Shown piece by piece: positions 33,854 to 45,266 of a stretch of DNA of 64,000 nucleotides (its first letter is position 1; every line of letters begins with the position of its first letter). This DNA comes from Dermanyssus gallinae. Lineage: Eukaryota; Arthropoda; Arachnida; Mesostigmata; Dermanyssidae. The stretch covers positions 248,001 through 312,000 of the forward strand of contig QVRM01005948.1 of assembly GCA_003439945.1 (NCBI GenBank), written 5' to 3'. The notes under the pieces are model-generated. The model did not search any database, was not told the origin of the DNA, and worked only from the letters and a program-made list of their open reading frames with translations. The translations under genes were made by a program, and so were the position numbers.

Positions 33854-36080
33854 TGTGCGTGCAACAGGTCAAAAAACAGTTTGATCTTCAGAGAGTTACA
33901 TTTTTATACGACAGATGCAATTAATGGTTAAGTCGGAATGAAAGTCGGAATGGCACGGGCAGCATAAATATTAATTTTTACTATCATTACGAGGCTGGAG
34001 TGATATTGATCATACTATTGTACATGTTTGCCTGTCTAGTGTGGAACTAAGTAATATATATATATATATGCGATTTGCTAGGGAATGCAGTTACTTTACA
34101 ATAGTCAGTTAGTTCAAGGAACGCTAAATGAATTTGTATGTTCGACATTTAAACGTAATAATAATAATATTGATAACATAATTGTAATAATAATAGTAGT
34201 AGAAATAGTAATAAAATTAACATCACCAATCTGCGATGCCACTGTTCGTGTAGGTTGTGACCATGAATGTTCATAATAATGAAGCTACTGAAGTGCACAA
34301 TTCGAAGCAGAATTTAACTTACTTCGAATTTAAAGCTGAGCGGAAGATCTTGGCTGATCTTCCCAAACGTGTTAGTTTTGCTATCCAGACCTGATGCTCC
34401 CATAGGATCCAAACTTAAGGAGCAATCTATTACAAAACATAGCAAGAGACATAAGACGTTCCCAAAGAGATCGACTGTTCTAGAAATAAGGCGTAACGGC
34501 GAGCAAACGCTGGAAGGCTGTACTAGATAATTGGACCTAAGCGTGAGTTCAGCGGTACGCTAGACCAGACATTTTCATCGATAACTCCAAACCAAGAAAA
34601 ATACAACTATAACCGTAAACGTGGTTTAGCGTGTGCGGCTAATGTTGTCGCTATTAAACTCCGATTCAGAACGTCGCTTATTTGCGAAATTGCATCACAA
34701 ATAATTTTGTTAAAAAAAATAATATTTTCTAAAGTAGAGTGACATCACACAGCTACACGGTCTATATATATACAAGTGTGTACACAGTAAACAGGTTAAC
34801 AACACAACAACATTACGTACCCCTTGTATGGTGGCTCTTACAATTCATGAATCAATTAACAGAACCCCAGGTCTTCACTTCACACCCAACGCCTGCCGAT
34901 TCCGTTATCGGTGTGTTACACGCAAGATACTTTTTTTCTTTATTCCGACACAAAAATACTCACGGAGGAGAGAGATCTTATGCGTCCTGGTACCGTGCTG
35001 CAAATGCGCGGCAGCCGGCACAATAGAGAATGGTGTTTTTAAGTTTCTTTCTGCTCAGCGGTATCGCAAATAATGTCACTCTACGTAGCCGCTTTCTCTG
35101 TGTAGATACCAAAGAAAATACTATATCCGCCGGTAGTAAATCGCAAACGTTTTATAGTCAAGCGTGGCCAATCTAAAAATTTTAATTTTTGATACTGGTA
35201 GGAGATCATGGGCAGCGAACAGATCACTAACTGACCCGTAGCGCCGAAGTGCATAATTTTGAATTGCCTAAACCTTTTGAAGAAGTCTTCTGTCGCTAGA
35301 ACTTATACACCAGTAGGGTTAACCCAAACTGGTTGGCTCCTCTGCAAAAACGGTGTAAAAACAGTGTAGTTATTTAAGCGGAAACGTTTGTAGTTATCCT
35401 TTTGGCGTGTTATAAAGGTATATTATATATATATCTATAAATTACGGTTTTCAAGGCGGGCATGTCCTCTTTGCATTGAGCCACCAGGCAATATGAAGTA
35501 AGCCTTGGTAATTCGAGAATAGTCATTGACAAAACGCCTATCGGTCATTTGGTGTCATTACTCTTATTGTTATAAAAGCAAGGGTACGGACTGACTTTGG
35601 CCAAGAGCATGCGTTGTTAAAAAAACTAGCGCTCAAGGCTTATTAGCTGCCAGACGAAAGTATTGCTTAGATTTAGTTTGCAGTAGTGTAAGGCAGCTGA
35701 CAGTGTTTAGTTAAAAGAAGAAATTCTGGGAGCTTAAACGCAATAATGAACGGCTGTATTGCGTTTCTTTAAGAGCGCGTACATGCGTTAATAGCATTAC
35801 GAATAGTCGACTATACAAATATAAGTTCTGTTACAGTAAATAGAGTATGCACAAGGGCTTTTGCAGTTATTTTAGCGTCGTTTACCTGGAAGTCTGAGCA
35901 TTCATAAAAGTCTCCTAGCTATAGAAAACTAGAAGTTTCCCGGATACAATTTATTTATCCCGGATCTTCTGGATACACAAATTGCGTGGCACGAAACAGA
36001 ATAAAAAGCAAACGACACACGAAGAGTGCAAAGCTTGAATTTTTTTCGTATTTACCAGTTGAAATTACTGCAGCTTATTT
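32098..36080. other. AT-rich sequence with microsatellites; no gene identified
   Basis: (TA)n tracts lie at 32363-32400, 33819-33852 and 34053-34069, and an ATA/ATG-triplet region at 34155-34215. The longest frame (32881-33282, +, 133 codons) ends with TKTVKIDGVRESFPCHPPKP, which faintly recalls the C-terminus of Gypsy-type integrases; I do not consider that established. Nothing else is recognised. Confidence 0.4.
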
Positions 36081-36084
36081 TAAC

Positions 36085-36303
36085 TTACTCTCAAGCGGGC
36101 TCTGCGCGTGATAGAAGCTTTGACCTTTCATCGGCAGATTTTAGAGCATTGGAATTCTTGCGTCGGACACTGTCGCTCAACATTCAACGAGGAAACGCAG
36201 CACCTGTTCGGGGCACATTGTTAAACTGGGCTAATCCCGGGTTAGAGAACCCGTGACCACACGTTCACGCCGAGACAATTGCTCACCCCAAGGTGCTAAA
36301 GTT
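36085..36303 (+). pseudogene. RLE retrotransposon 3' stub (copy B subfamily)
   Basis: The frame ARDRSFDLSSADFRALEFLR, RTLSLNIQRGNAAPVRGTL and NWANPGLENP (stop at 36254-36256) matches the C-terminus in copies B and I. The 3' UTR CACACGTTCACGCCGAGACA follows, with the palindrome worn to GACAATTGCT. The element ends directly in a (TA)n tract. Confidence 0.85.
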
Positions 36304-36304
36304 A

Positions 36305-36356
<52 letters not shown>
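36305..36356. repeat. (TA)n microsatellite
   Basis: About 50 bp of pure TA immediately after the 3' end of the RLE stub. Confidence 0.97.
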
Positions 36357-36358
<2 letters not shown>

Positions 36359-37189
36359 CCTATTCTGAGTCCAACTTTTCTTTTTTCTTGATTTCAATAG
36401 TGCCTAGCTATGGAGTCGCATTGCCTTATTCTATTTTTGCCAAACATTGTTTTTCTAACGGAAACCCTGGTTAGTTATCTTTAAAAAAAGCATTAAGAAC
36501 CCATGGTTGATAGCAGACCACAGAAGACAAATTGTGAGTCCTCAGCAGTGCTAGGAAAGGATGAAATCAGATAAATCTCTTTGACATGTATATAGTACTT
36601 TTTGTGTGTAGGCCGGATAAACTCTTTAAAATCAAGCTATTCGAAAATGGGCATCTAACCTTCCATTTAGTAATATAAAGAAACAGAAGAGATTTAAATA
36701 TTTAATGTAAAGAACATTCTGTATAACAGATTGTTGAAAATGTGTCGAACTATAAAATTGTGATGAAGGTGTGTCTTTAATGAATATAAGTTAGCAAAGT
36801 GCTAACCTGAATACCAGTATTATGTACACTACAGCGTAAAACCTCGTGGACCTAGCGAATGAATCCATCCATCTCGCACTATGGGACGCAACAAACAAAT
36901 GAATTGAAACTGACATATCCCGAAGGCAATGTTATTAGGCATTACCTTATGCATAAAGTCCATAATTCCAATAACTGGCATGCATGTTAGAAGAGAGCCG
37001 TCACAAGAGCACACTTGTGGTAGTCATAACAGCCTAATCGTGTTATGCTATGTTATCGCCTAGATGCGAGTGCCCAAGATGAGATCCGTAAGAGCAGGTT
37101 AAGCACGAGGCTCCCCCCCCCCCCCCCCCCTTACCACGGTCTCGAAAAAGTGCCACACATTTCCTAACTCTGGGAGGTGGCAGGGAGAA
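36357..37189. other. No gene recognised
   Basis: Only a C19-20 run near 37110-37130 stands out; it immediately precedes an R1-like fragment. Confidence 0.45.
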
Positions 37190-37430
37190 TTGAGGATGTT
37201 ATCGTCCCCAAATGGTCGTCGTAATGGTATCAGAAGAGCTAGTGCTGGCTGTGACCCGTGGGGTCAGCGAAAGCCGGCATATTCCTTGATGCTAATGACA
37301 TTGCAGATTGTTGTGGCAATCTTCGCTGTTAACGAGCGCGGCGCCGTGGCTACGAGTGTTGCGTTCGAAAAAATTCTAAATAAGTGGCCATATCGGCTCC
37401 CTTTGCTGACACCCGTTCGGTGTTGAGAGT
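37190..37430 (+). pseudogene. R1-clade reverse transcriptase fragment (tentative)
   Basis: The frame contains LMLMTLQIVVAIFAVNERGA and AFEKILNKW. This parallels the segment after the catalytic Asp pair in R1-type reverse transcriptases (ADD-x-L-VVAA ... AL--I--W). The YADD itself is degraded to LMLM. About 80 codons; flanks not recognised. Confidence 0.45.
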
Positions 37431-37914
37431 AAGCGCTTAGCTCAAATGCTCTCTGTTTCAGTTAACTCAACTGAAATATTTCTCTAAATTTGAAACAAAA
37501 GGATGGCTGGCGCCGGGACGTTATGACTCTAATACCCTTTGAAAGAGTTTAGGTGCTAAACTGGGTTGAGACGGCCTACTCTATCAAATAATCCTAATAA
37601 AAGGTATTCTTTTGACCGTCTGCGCCAGAGACCTTTGGCCTGGTCTCATAGTCACGCCAAGCCAGCAAACCAAATCCGCAAATACGGGAGCCTAAGTAAC
37701 AATTTCATCTTTTCCCGGTATATTTGTAATCGTCATTTAGAAGTATTCACCAGAAGCCTGAGCACAATGACCCCACTGTTTCATGAACCGACGAGTTTCC
37801 TGTTTCCAGAATTCCAGCGGTTGTGACAAAACCATTGCGTTCTTCAGTTTGTCGTCCGAGTGGAAGTGCATTCTTTAAGTTGTCTTTTAGTAGACCAAAC
37901 CGATTGTGTGGTCT

Positions 37915-38175
37915 AGTGTTGGCGTGGTCTAGGGGACTAGTGCACGGTCATGGTTGTCATGGTGTCGCTGGCTCGATCCCTGTTGTTGTTCGAATTTTAT
38001 TTGAGCATTAAGAATAGATGATAAACCATACGCGCTGCGAGTCAGCGGCTGTGCTGCCACAAGGGCTCTTTGGGAAACCCTAGATATCTCAACATGTCCG
38101 ACCCTCGGTGTCTTAACGAGGTGCCTCACGGATGAACTTCAAGCCCGTAGAAGACGGAAGACAATCTATAATTAA
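37915..38175 (+). mobile_element. SINE family A, copy 3, with tRNA-like head
   Basis: The head carries TGGTCTAGGGGACTAGTGC (A box, 37925) and GGCTCGATCCC (B box, 37970-37980). The body has GAGTCAGCGGCTGTGCTGCC, ACCCTAGATATCTCAACATG and GAGGTGCCTCACGGATGAAC. An A-rich tail starts near 38170. It is the most complete of the three copies. Confidence 0.8.
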
Positions 38176-38555
38176 AAAACAACATCCTTAAAAAATGTTC
38201 TTAATTTTAGACAAAACCGATGGAAGTCACAGGGAGACATGCCCGGATTTTAAGGCGGATGTTCAAGCTTCCTTTACTTGAACTTGGTTAGTATACGTTG
38301 TGTGACCCTAGTTAGGCGTAGTCGCGCGTTATCGGAGGGGAAAATCGAGGGAAAACATTTCCCTCCGTGAGCAGCTCTGGCTGTTTGCTCTTTAAGACGT
38401 TGCACAATCTGCGTAGTATCTCACAATATACGTCACTGTTAATGGTTTTGGCTGTACGTCGGACAAAATCAATATTAAATTGCGTGCGCGAGGAATTCGG
38501 TAAATTTTAAGTATCGTACCTCGGATGTCAAAAAGAACGGTGAGCATCATAGTGC

Positions 38556-38725
38556 GTGTCGAGGCCAGTGGTGTGGCGCATTCGCGTGTGCCTTGCGAAA
38601 GAGATACATGGGTGCACGGGTTCAATCTTCACCGTTTGTACATGTGAGTTTATTGGCGCCCGTTTTATAAGGCAATGTGAGAGCGGTTCCGTGGACGTTA
38701 CGCGTTGGCTTAGAGTCTGCACTAT
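38556..38725 (+). mobile_element. SINE family B, copy 2
   Basis: A tRNA-like head (AGTGGTGTGGCGCATTCGCG; B box GGGTTCAATC near 38619) is followed by TTTATTGGCGCCCGTTTTAT, AAGGCAATG and CCGTGGACGTTACGCGTTGG, shared with 8995-9175 and 50535-50645. Confidence 0.7.
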
Positions 38726-38990
38726 GCCTGCTTCTCCGGAGCCCACTGCACGTACACGTTCCAGTTTCCCAACCTGTTGTGCACAATTGTACACCCTATT
38801 CCAATGATGGCCCTCACAAACACTGCTAACAATCGCATTGTGTCAGGCTGATCACTTCTTACCAAGTCGTTCACGTTGTCGATGAGTTCGGTCGTGATTA
38901 CAATGCTTGTCTGACCTGGTCTAGAGACATCAACCAAACACTCCCGGCTTTCATAAAAACATGCACCCCACTTTCTCGCTGACAGTCGGA
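38725..38990 (-). pseudogene. mariner transposase N-terminal fragment
   Basis: On the minus strand: KWGACFYESRECLVDVSRPG, QTSIVITTELIDNVNDLVRS, DQPDTMRLLAVFVRAIIGIG, CTIVHNRLGNWNVYVQWAPE. This follows the second helix-turn-helix part of mariner transposases (GRES-x-D-x-RSGRP, VRELV-x-DRR-T-RELA, G-S-GTVH-IL--L-M-KV-ARWVP). No catalytic domain lies downstream; SINE B follows instead. Confidence 0.75.
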
Positions 38991-39790
38991 CACACAGTCT
39001 CCGACATATACGACGACAAAGATCAGCCGGCTGGCTGAAAATCTTCCGTAGTCAGAAATCTGATAGCACCTCGCTGTTCCGCAATCGTTAACTCTTGCAA
39101 TTGGAAGCGGCTTCTTTCACAGAATGCAAATTTGTCGGTGCACAAAATCAGTTTTAATAGGTCCTTTTGTGCACGGATCTTGAATGAAATTCCTTCAAAA
39201 AATTCGAAAGCAACTGCACACTTAGGATCTCACCATACCCGGATCCTTGGCCTGTATGATTGCATGTGAGAAAACTTCCGCTCACTGACGAGTCAACGGA
39301 GCCGCGATGGAGACGTTTGTAAAACAGCGCCAGCCAACATGGAGCCGAAGCGAGGGCGGGATTTAGGTGCTTGTTTCCGACAGAGTCCGGCCAAGCAGCT
39401 TTGTTGAGAAGCAGCTTTTGGAGAGCCAGAATAACGCCCTGCATGGTTGAATCGGCTTTCAGGCGGAGCCTTTCCTGCAAAGGGCTCACGTGCTACGGAT
39501 CTATCATTAGGGAAACGACTCTGTGCAATATGTCGCTCGCGGCGAACCTAACAGCGAAGAGCTAAGCGATAATGGCGTTGTTGCCCAGCGGACAAGCCAT
39601 TTATGCGGCTGACGCTCTGCCATCTCGAGAGGCCTGTCATCTTGTTGCTGTATCTATAGCGCAGTGCTAGCAGTCTGCAATGGTTCTGTGCTCATCGAGC
39701 GAGCCGACAGTGTCCCTTAACCCACGGTTTAATTAGGTTCTGTGGGGTGTACAGATTTTGTTTACAAATACAAGTTAGATTTATTTATAT
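38991..39790. other. No gene recognised
   Basis: A minus-strand frame of 111 codons (39154-39489) has no recognisable motif. The beginning of the mariner N-terminus may extend to about 39100 in worn form. Confidence 0.4.
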
Positions 39791-41600
39791 AATTTCACTA
39801 TGTTAGCACTTTGGAGTGGACATTTGTCTCCGCGCGAACGTGTGATCACGGGTTCTCTAACCCAGGGTTAGCCCAGCTTAACAATGTGCCCCGAACAGAC
39901 GTTGCATTTTCTCGTTGAATGTCGAGCGACAGCCTCTGACGCAAGAATTCGGATGCTGGTGTTGACCAAGAGTTGCTGAAATAGCTTCCGTAGTATCGTA
40001 GCAGCCGATTTTGGCCGCCAGTCGGCGAACGACTAGAAACAAGCGATCGGACGTAATGAGCCAACTTTTTTTTAATGCAAACATTCTTGCCCCAAAGATG
40101 AGTGGTAAAAGAGAAGACGGGGGCGAGCCCCATCTGAGCACATCAACCACTTTAGCAATGGCGTCCGCTAGTCGACTGGCCGTGCTCCCCAGTGCACCAG
40201 ACAGACAACAAGTCCTGCAACAGACGCAGTCTTATGAAGTCTAGGTTGTTGACGGCGTCGGCGTGTCTGACCGATATATGTCTGGCAAGATCCCTCTTGA
40301 GGTTGCTGCCAAATCAGGACTGATGCCCTCTAACATCCGAGCGACGTCTGTTAAGGCGCCTCCGACATCTTTGCGCGACGTCTTGGTATGGATGTTTCTC
40401 TTCGAGATAGATTTAGAAGCTCGTCGCGGCCGAACTTGGCGACTCTTGTATGTCTTGGCTCGCTTTTGTTTGGGCTTTGGTAATGGTCGCGGAGTAGGAA
40501 GCAGCAGCTGAGGCGAGGTGTTTTCTTGCGTGGTAGACATGCCCCTGAGAACTGCTGCGTAGGAAGCTTTGCTGCTGTTAGAACAGCTAGTTTGTGCGTT
40601 TTCTGCGACTGTGGCTGTGACTTCAGGTCCCTCCGTGATCGATGCACTCGGGTGCGTTGCTTTAACTTGCTGAAGAACTCTCGCCTCCATGACGATCCTG
40701 TTACGCTCACGGAGAGCAACCACATGCGGACAAGAAGGCGATCCGGCCGCGTGGGGGCCACCACAGTTTACACATCTCGATTGTTTGATGCAACTGGACG
40801 CCTGATGATCAGAATCTCCACATTTCTTACAGGCCTTGCGAAAAGTGCACCTGTCCGCTAGATGCCCCACTCGTTGACAATTGTAGCATAACTCTGGTTG
40901 ATCAGGCTCCAGTACGACTGAGTGGGTTTGGTAGCCCAGGAAGACAGATACAGGCGGTTGGCGGTCAAACGTCAGGATCACCTTGCTGAGTGGGGTTTTA
41001 CCAGCGTGACCTGTGCGGAATAATCGTCGAGCGTGCACCACACCGCAATCTGCTAGCTCTTCGCGTATCTCGTCGTCTGTAAATGCGACATCGACGCCTT
41101 GAATTCTCGCCTTGAATGAGGTTAAAGCCGGGCAGGCCACCGTGACGGGTATCGACCCAATTGCAGAAAGTTGAGTAAGCTTTCTGGCCGCATCCTCTGA
41201 CTTGACCCATACGGATATAACGGCTTTACTGCTTGATATCTTGCAGTCAGGGCAATTGGAATGAATAGCCTTACATAACTGCAGCAATGTGCCATTAGCG
41301 AACTCCTTTGAAGCACGATCCTCGTTTGTTTTTCTCCGGATGACTACCTTAAAGGCGTTAAATAGACCGCTTAACGCATCTGCTCGCAGTTTGTCCAACT
41401 GGCGTTGCTCGGGAGATAGAATCTTCTGCTCACGCTTAGACACCACCAACGTAAATGGTTCGTTAGGTTCATCGCAACCTGTAATTTTTTTTCGCCTTCA
41501 CCCTCGTGTTGCACCTTCCTCTTGTATCTCCGACGTTTCGGCACTGCTACTAGGGTTGACTTGTGATACTTCACAGGATGCGCCATAAGCTTTGTTGCCG
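39791..41600 (-). mobile_element. RLE retrotransposon copy I, internally deleted
   Basis: The minus-strand order is ORF1 (41600-40241), a fragment of the ORF2 reverse transcriptase (about 40255-39985: LDFIRLRLLQDLLS, VVDVLRWGSPPSSLLPLIFG, VRRLAAKIGCYDTTEA), then a direct join to the C-terminus (EFLRQRLSLDIQRENATSVR ... NPGLENP, 39970-39846) and the 3' UTR with the conserved block (39821-39845). The first deletion removes the ORF1 tail, the TAATG junction and the zinc finger; the second removes the YLDDG box through the endonuclease. It keeps both ends. Confidence 0.88.
40241..41600 (-). pseudogene. Copy I ORF1: Gag-like protein with three zinc knuckles
   Basis: A long open frame (41449-40241) with a probable frameshift near 41490 linking an upstream acidic stretch (SSSAETSEIQEEGATRG). 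Landmarks: LVVSKREQKILSPEQRQLDK, FNAFKVVIRRKTNEDR, a globular region of about 130 residues, then CYNCQRVGHLADRC, CKKCGDSDHQASSC and CVNCGGPHAAGSPSC, a proline/lysine-rich stretch (LLLPTPRPLPKPKQKR), and DVARMLEGISPDLAATSRG. It matches copy C ORF1 over its length and copy A ORF1 at the end. The frame now runs on into deleted ORF2 sequence, so its last residues (SDTPTPSTT) are artefacts of the deletion. Confidence 0.88.
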
Positions 41601-41762
41601 ACTGGCTTCGAGACACCGGTTTGGGCCGCAATTGGTGTCTCTTTGGCAATTGTGCTTCTGAGTCTGGAGATATCCAAACTACCAGGCGGCTTACTGCCGC
41701 TGGATTTCCCTGGCTATGTCCTAGGCTTCTAAATGCCTTAGGACAAAACATTTATTTAAAAA

Positions 41763-41880
41763 AATGCCACTTGTGGGATTTGAACCGAGGCTTCACAGAT
41801 GGCAGTCCCACAAATGTAATCCACACGCAAGCAGTAGCGATCACCGCCGCAGGTTGGTCACAACCGTATGGCTCGCAATG
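41763..41880 (-). mobile_element. tRNA-like SINE head or tRNA pseudogene (tentative)
   Basis: The minus strand contains GGTTCAAATCCCACAAGTGG (B box and a CAAGTGGCA end) with CTGCCATCTGTGAAGCCTC before it. The T-stem pairs only in part, and no convincing A box was found. A T-rich run follows the head. Confidence 0.4.
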
Positions 41881-44210
41881 ACGTTGCCAAATCGAACACA
41901 GTTGTCAGACAGCCCTGATGGAATCAGGACTCCCTGAAGAGTAACCAGAGTGCCTCCAGGCGTACGTTGTGCACCGCTCGAACACTCACTATGGAAAGTC
42001 TAGATGATGCAATTGTCACCACGAAAATCACAGTCAAGCCTCTCGTAAGAATTGATTTTATGGGAGCCAACACAAAACACGACCGAGCTCCACCGCATTG
42101 AACGGTGAAAAAAAAACAGTGTACAGATTGAAATGCTGGTCGAATGTTGTGCAGCACAAGGTGCCGTGCGTAACTATCAGTGAGATACGGTGCTGGCCGG
42201 GCGATCCGTAGCCGTTTAAATCAAGAAACACCGTGTGCAGTCACACCTATGTGTTCTACTAGATTACCATTTGAAATCATCCGCGTACAGGCGGTATTAT
42301 AAAACCTTAATTGCAGGTACGCGTTAACAGCTAAAGTATTACTAAAAAGAAGAATTGAGTCTTGGGCGAGCGACGCGGAACGACGCAAGTACCGGATATC
42401 GGTGTTAAACGGAAACGTTGCACTTGACAAAAAAATTAAAGAACTTGAAAATATGCATACGACGACAATTGTAGGCCTTAGGCCTCCCAAGCTCAGCACC
42501 TCTTCCACGGGTAAATAACAAATTGTTCTCTAAAATAAACGAACGTTAGTTAAAGCACAAGTATGTGCACTGAGTGTCGTCGCAACGCGCACGCCGTGAT
42601 GTACCAACCTGTTGAATTTCCGTTTCAATTCTAGTCAAGAAGTTTAGTCAAGTCATGCATATTCGCTACGTAAACGCGGGCCGAGTAATTTAATTCAATA
42701 CATTTATTGAGGCCGTTAATGATTCCCATGTCAAGGCAACCAATGTTATCATGGCGACACAGGTCGGCAGCGTGCGTAAAAGTTTTCTGCGATCTATTTC
42801 TGTACAGACAGAAGACAGATGTCTTCGGTCCAGGAAAGCCGGAAAGCTGCTTGTATAGGCATCGCTTGTATAGGCGCCGCGTGTAACATGGCAACAGTGG
42901 CAACTTGCCCCCACAAAACTTTTTGAACAAGACAAGCAGAAGACCATCTGGTATCACAGACATTGCTCTGGGCGGGCCTCAAGGTACGCAACCGCTCCGC
43001 GGCGGTTAGACGAGAGAATACTAATGGGGAACAGCCCTGCGTAGCGGCTGTCCGGGCGGGTAACCACAGACGTGACAGGCGTTGCCAGGAAAAGAACAAA
43101 AAGAAAGACTACCTACACCCTGTAGTACATTGGCTTGAGGCATAGCCACTCAGTTGCCAGTCAAAGAGAGTTCTGCCAAAATGGCGGACTCCTGTCGAGA
43201 CCCTGCTGTCGCCGAAAATACTGGTTGGCATAGTTGAAAAAGTGTAGGCCAATTGATTGCTTCTTGATGGCAACTGGCCGCCTTAGTCTGTCACTTGAGA
43301 AGCATGTTCCGTCTGTTCATTGTGTTTTTGTCATCCAGTTTATCGGTTCGATTCTGGCCAACATAATTTAAGCTGGAACAGAAGGAATTAGGTTTGCCGA
43401 TTGTTCTCGAATAAACTACCAATCAGTCTGATACGAAAATCGTAGCTCGTTGCCATATAGCCGGTATTGTTTGCTCTGCGCTGGCGTTGAAACCGGCGTT
43501 GGAGTCGGGTGACTTTTGTAATTTGAAGCTTGACTCCCTGCTTAATGTCAGCTAGTAGATACCTACTGTAAAGAACATCTATTGATTGACCTGACATCGG
43601 TACGCTTTTTCTTTACATAGAGAAAGGGCGCCAACGTCCGAGCCAAAAGATAAAGCTTGTTTTACAGGTTCAGTAAAAGCTAAACGACGTTGCATGGAAC
43701 AGTTTGTGAGACAAAGCAGTTTAGACTATTTAAAAAGTTTAGCAGTGCCAAATACCACCAAACGTATCAATCATGCTCTCCAAAATGCTATCTGATAACT
43801 AGTTATTCTGGGTGACTTACGTTTATTTACAGAATAACCCTTTACTGAGAACATGATGCCATTCGGAATACAAACACGGCTCTAACGACGTGAGAGAACG
43901 AAACCCGAAATATCCGTTGAGATTACTCACCTCGTTAGCCGTGCCGATGGGACGGAGATTTGTAAACGCGCCTGAGTCAAATAGTCTTGTGCAATATATC
44001 TACATGTACGTATATTTGTGTATACGATCTTTGTGTAAATTCACTCATTCTCTACGGACGTAGGTAGCTAAATATGCAAGCCCGTGGGTTTCACCAACAA
44101 GAAAGGGCGCAAGCCGTTACGTGACCTAATGAGGCAAACAACTTAAGGAGACAATTCTGAAAAAAACATTCTACAATTAAATAATAAATCCAAAAAAATC
44201 TCTAATGAAT

Positions 44211-44213
<3 letters not shown>
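41881..44213. other. No gene identified
   Basis: Mixed-composition sequence. Several frames of 70-110 codons overlap on both strands (for example 42631-42963 minus), none with a motif. Confidence 0.4.

Positions 44214-44265
<52 letters not shown>
44214..44265. repeat. (TA)n microsatellite
   Basis: About 50 bp of pure TA directly beyond the 3' UTR of RLE copy J. Confidence 0.97.
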
Positions 44266-44267
<2 letters not shown>

Positions 44268-45266
44268 TAATTTATTTAAGTGTAGCAAAATATACATTTA
44301 TGATGTAAGAACGTGTGCACAGCCCGCTGTGGCATAACTCAAGGCGCTAGGTCCAGGCTTGGGCTGGTCCACCTAGCCATGGTACCTCTCACCGAAGCGG
44401 CATTCCCCCTCTGAACATCTAATGACAGACGTTGCAGCAAATACTCGCCCGCCCTCTTGTCTCCTGTAGCGAGCGCCAATCTTTTCCCTACATCCTTGAG
44501 CACTTTCGTCGTGAGCGACCCAGGCCCCCCCAATGTCTCGAATGCAAGCGGTGGGAACAAGTGTGGATAACTGATGCTTGCATATTTTCTGCACTTGACT
44601 GCTTCCGCTAGGGCTACCGCGTGTCCAGGGCGGGCTACGCCCGTACCGACCATTGAGGGGGCTAAAGAGTCGGTTACGGTCGCGTCCCACACTAGCATTT
44701 GGCCCCGCTCGAAGGGAGTCAGGGTCATTCCATCAGGTCTCCTTCCATCGTCTCTGACTAAGCCAGACGGCTCCAAAATGCATGGGTAGCCTGCCGATCG
44801 AAGCCCTCTGCTAAATGTCTCGTTCAACGCCGAGTGGCGTGCGATTCTGCCTGAACTCTGGAGGCAGGAAAGTCCATGCTGACCTAGGGAGTCGACCTCG
44901 TCACCGCATCTGCACCGGTGTGGGGAGACTAGCTCAACTCCTAACCTCAACCCGACTAGTATTCGTGTAGACTCATCGTCGAGCAGGGTGCCCAGCTGAG
45001 GGCTCGGGAAAGCGTGTAGCCATGCACCTGCACCGGGCGACGAAACTGCCTGTAACCTCGCTTTGCTAGCGGCCATAGTTGTTCGGTCCCACAGGCCGTT
45101 CCATCGGCCGTCGTTTGCCAGTTCTGACAACGCGCGCTGAAGAGAAGGAGTCTCCGGTAGAGACCCGCAGAATGCGATGGCGTCATCGTGAGTCTGTTCA
45201 AGCGTGGCCTGGAAGTTTGCAATCGCCCGGGTGTCCAGGATAGACTCGACACCAATACATATATGG
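44266..45266 (-). mobile_element. RLE retrotransposon copy J, 5'-truncated, youngest-looking
   Basis: Minus-strand copy with the linker, endonuclease and 3' UTR. The 3' UTR (TGTGCACACGTTCTTACATC) runs through TTAAATAAATTATGA directly into (TA)n. The 5' edge is near 45266, where similarity to copy E (GVESILDTRAIANFQATLEQ against EAILDPQAVAHFRPTLEK) stops. No frame breaks are seen, unlike all other copies. Confidence 0.9.
44339..45263 (-). CDS. Copy J ORF2 fragment: intact RLE endonuclease frame
   Basis: About 308 codons are open from the truncation point to the stop; there is no ATG at the start, so expression is unlikely. Landmarks: LPETPSLQRALSELAND, KARLQAVSSPGAGAWLHAF, LDDESTRILVGLRLGVELVS, the zinc motif CRCGDEVDSLGQHGLSC, RIARHSALNETFSRGL, DDGRRPDGMTLTPFERGQ followed by LVWDATVTDSLAPS (PD and D of the PD-(D/E)xK core), FETLGGPGSLTTKVL and LLQRLSLDVQRGNAASVRGT. 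This is the best template in the window for the endonuclease domain. The catalytic lysine is not assigned with certainty. Confidence 0.75.
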
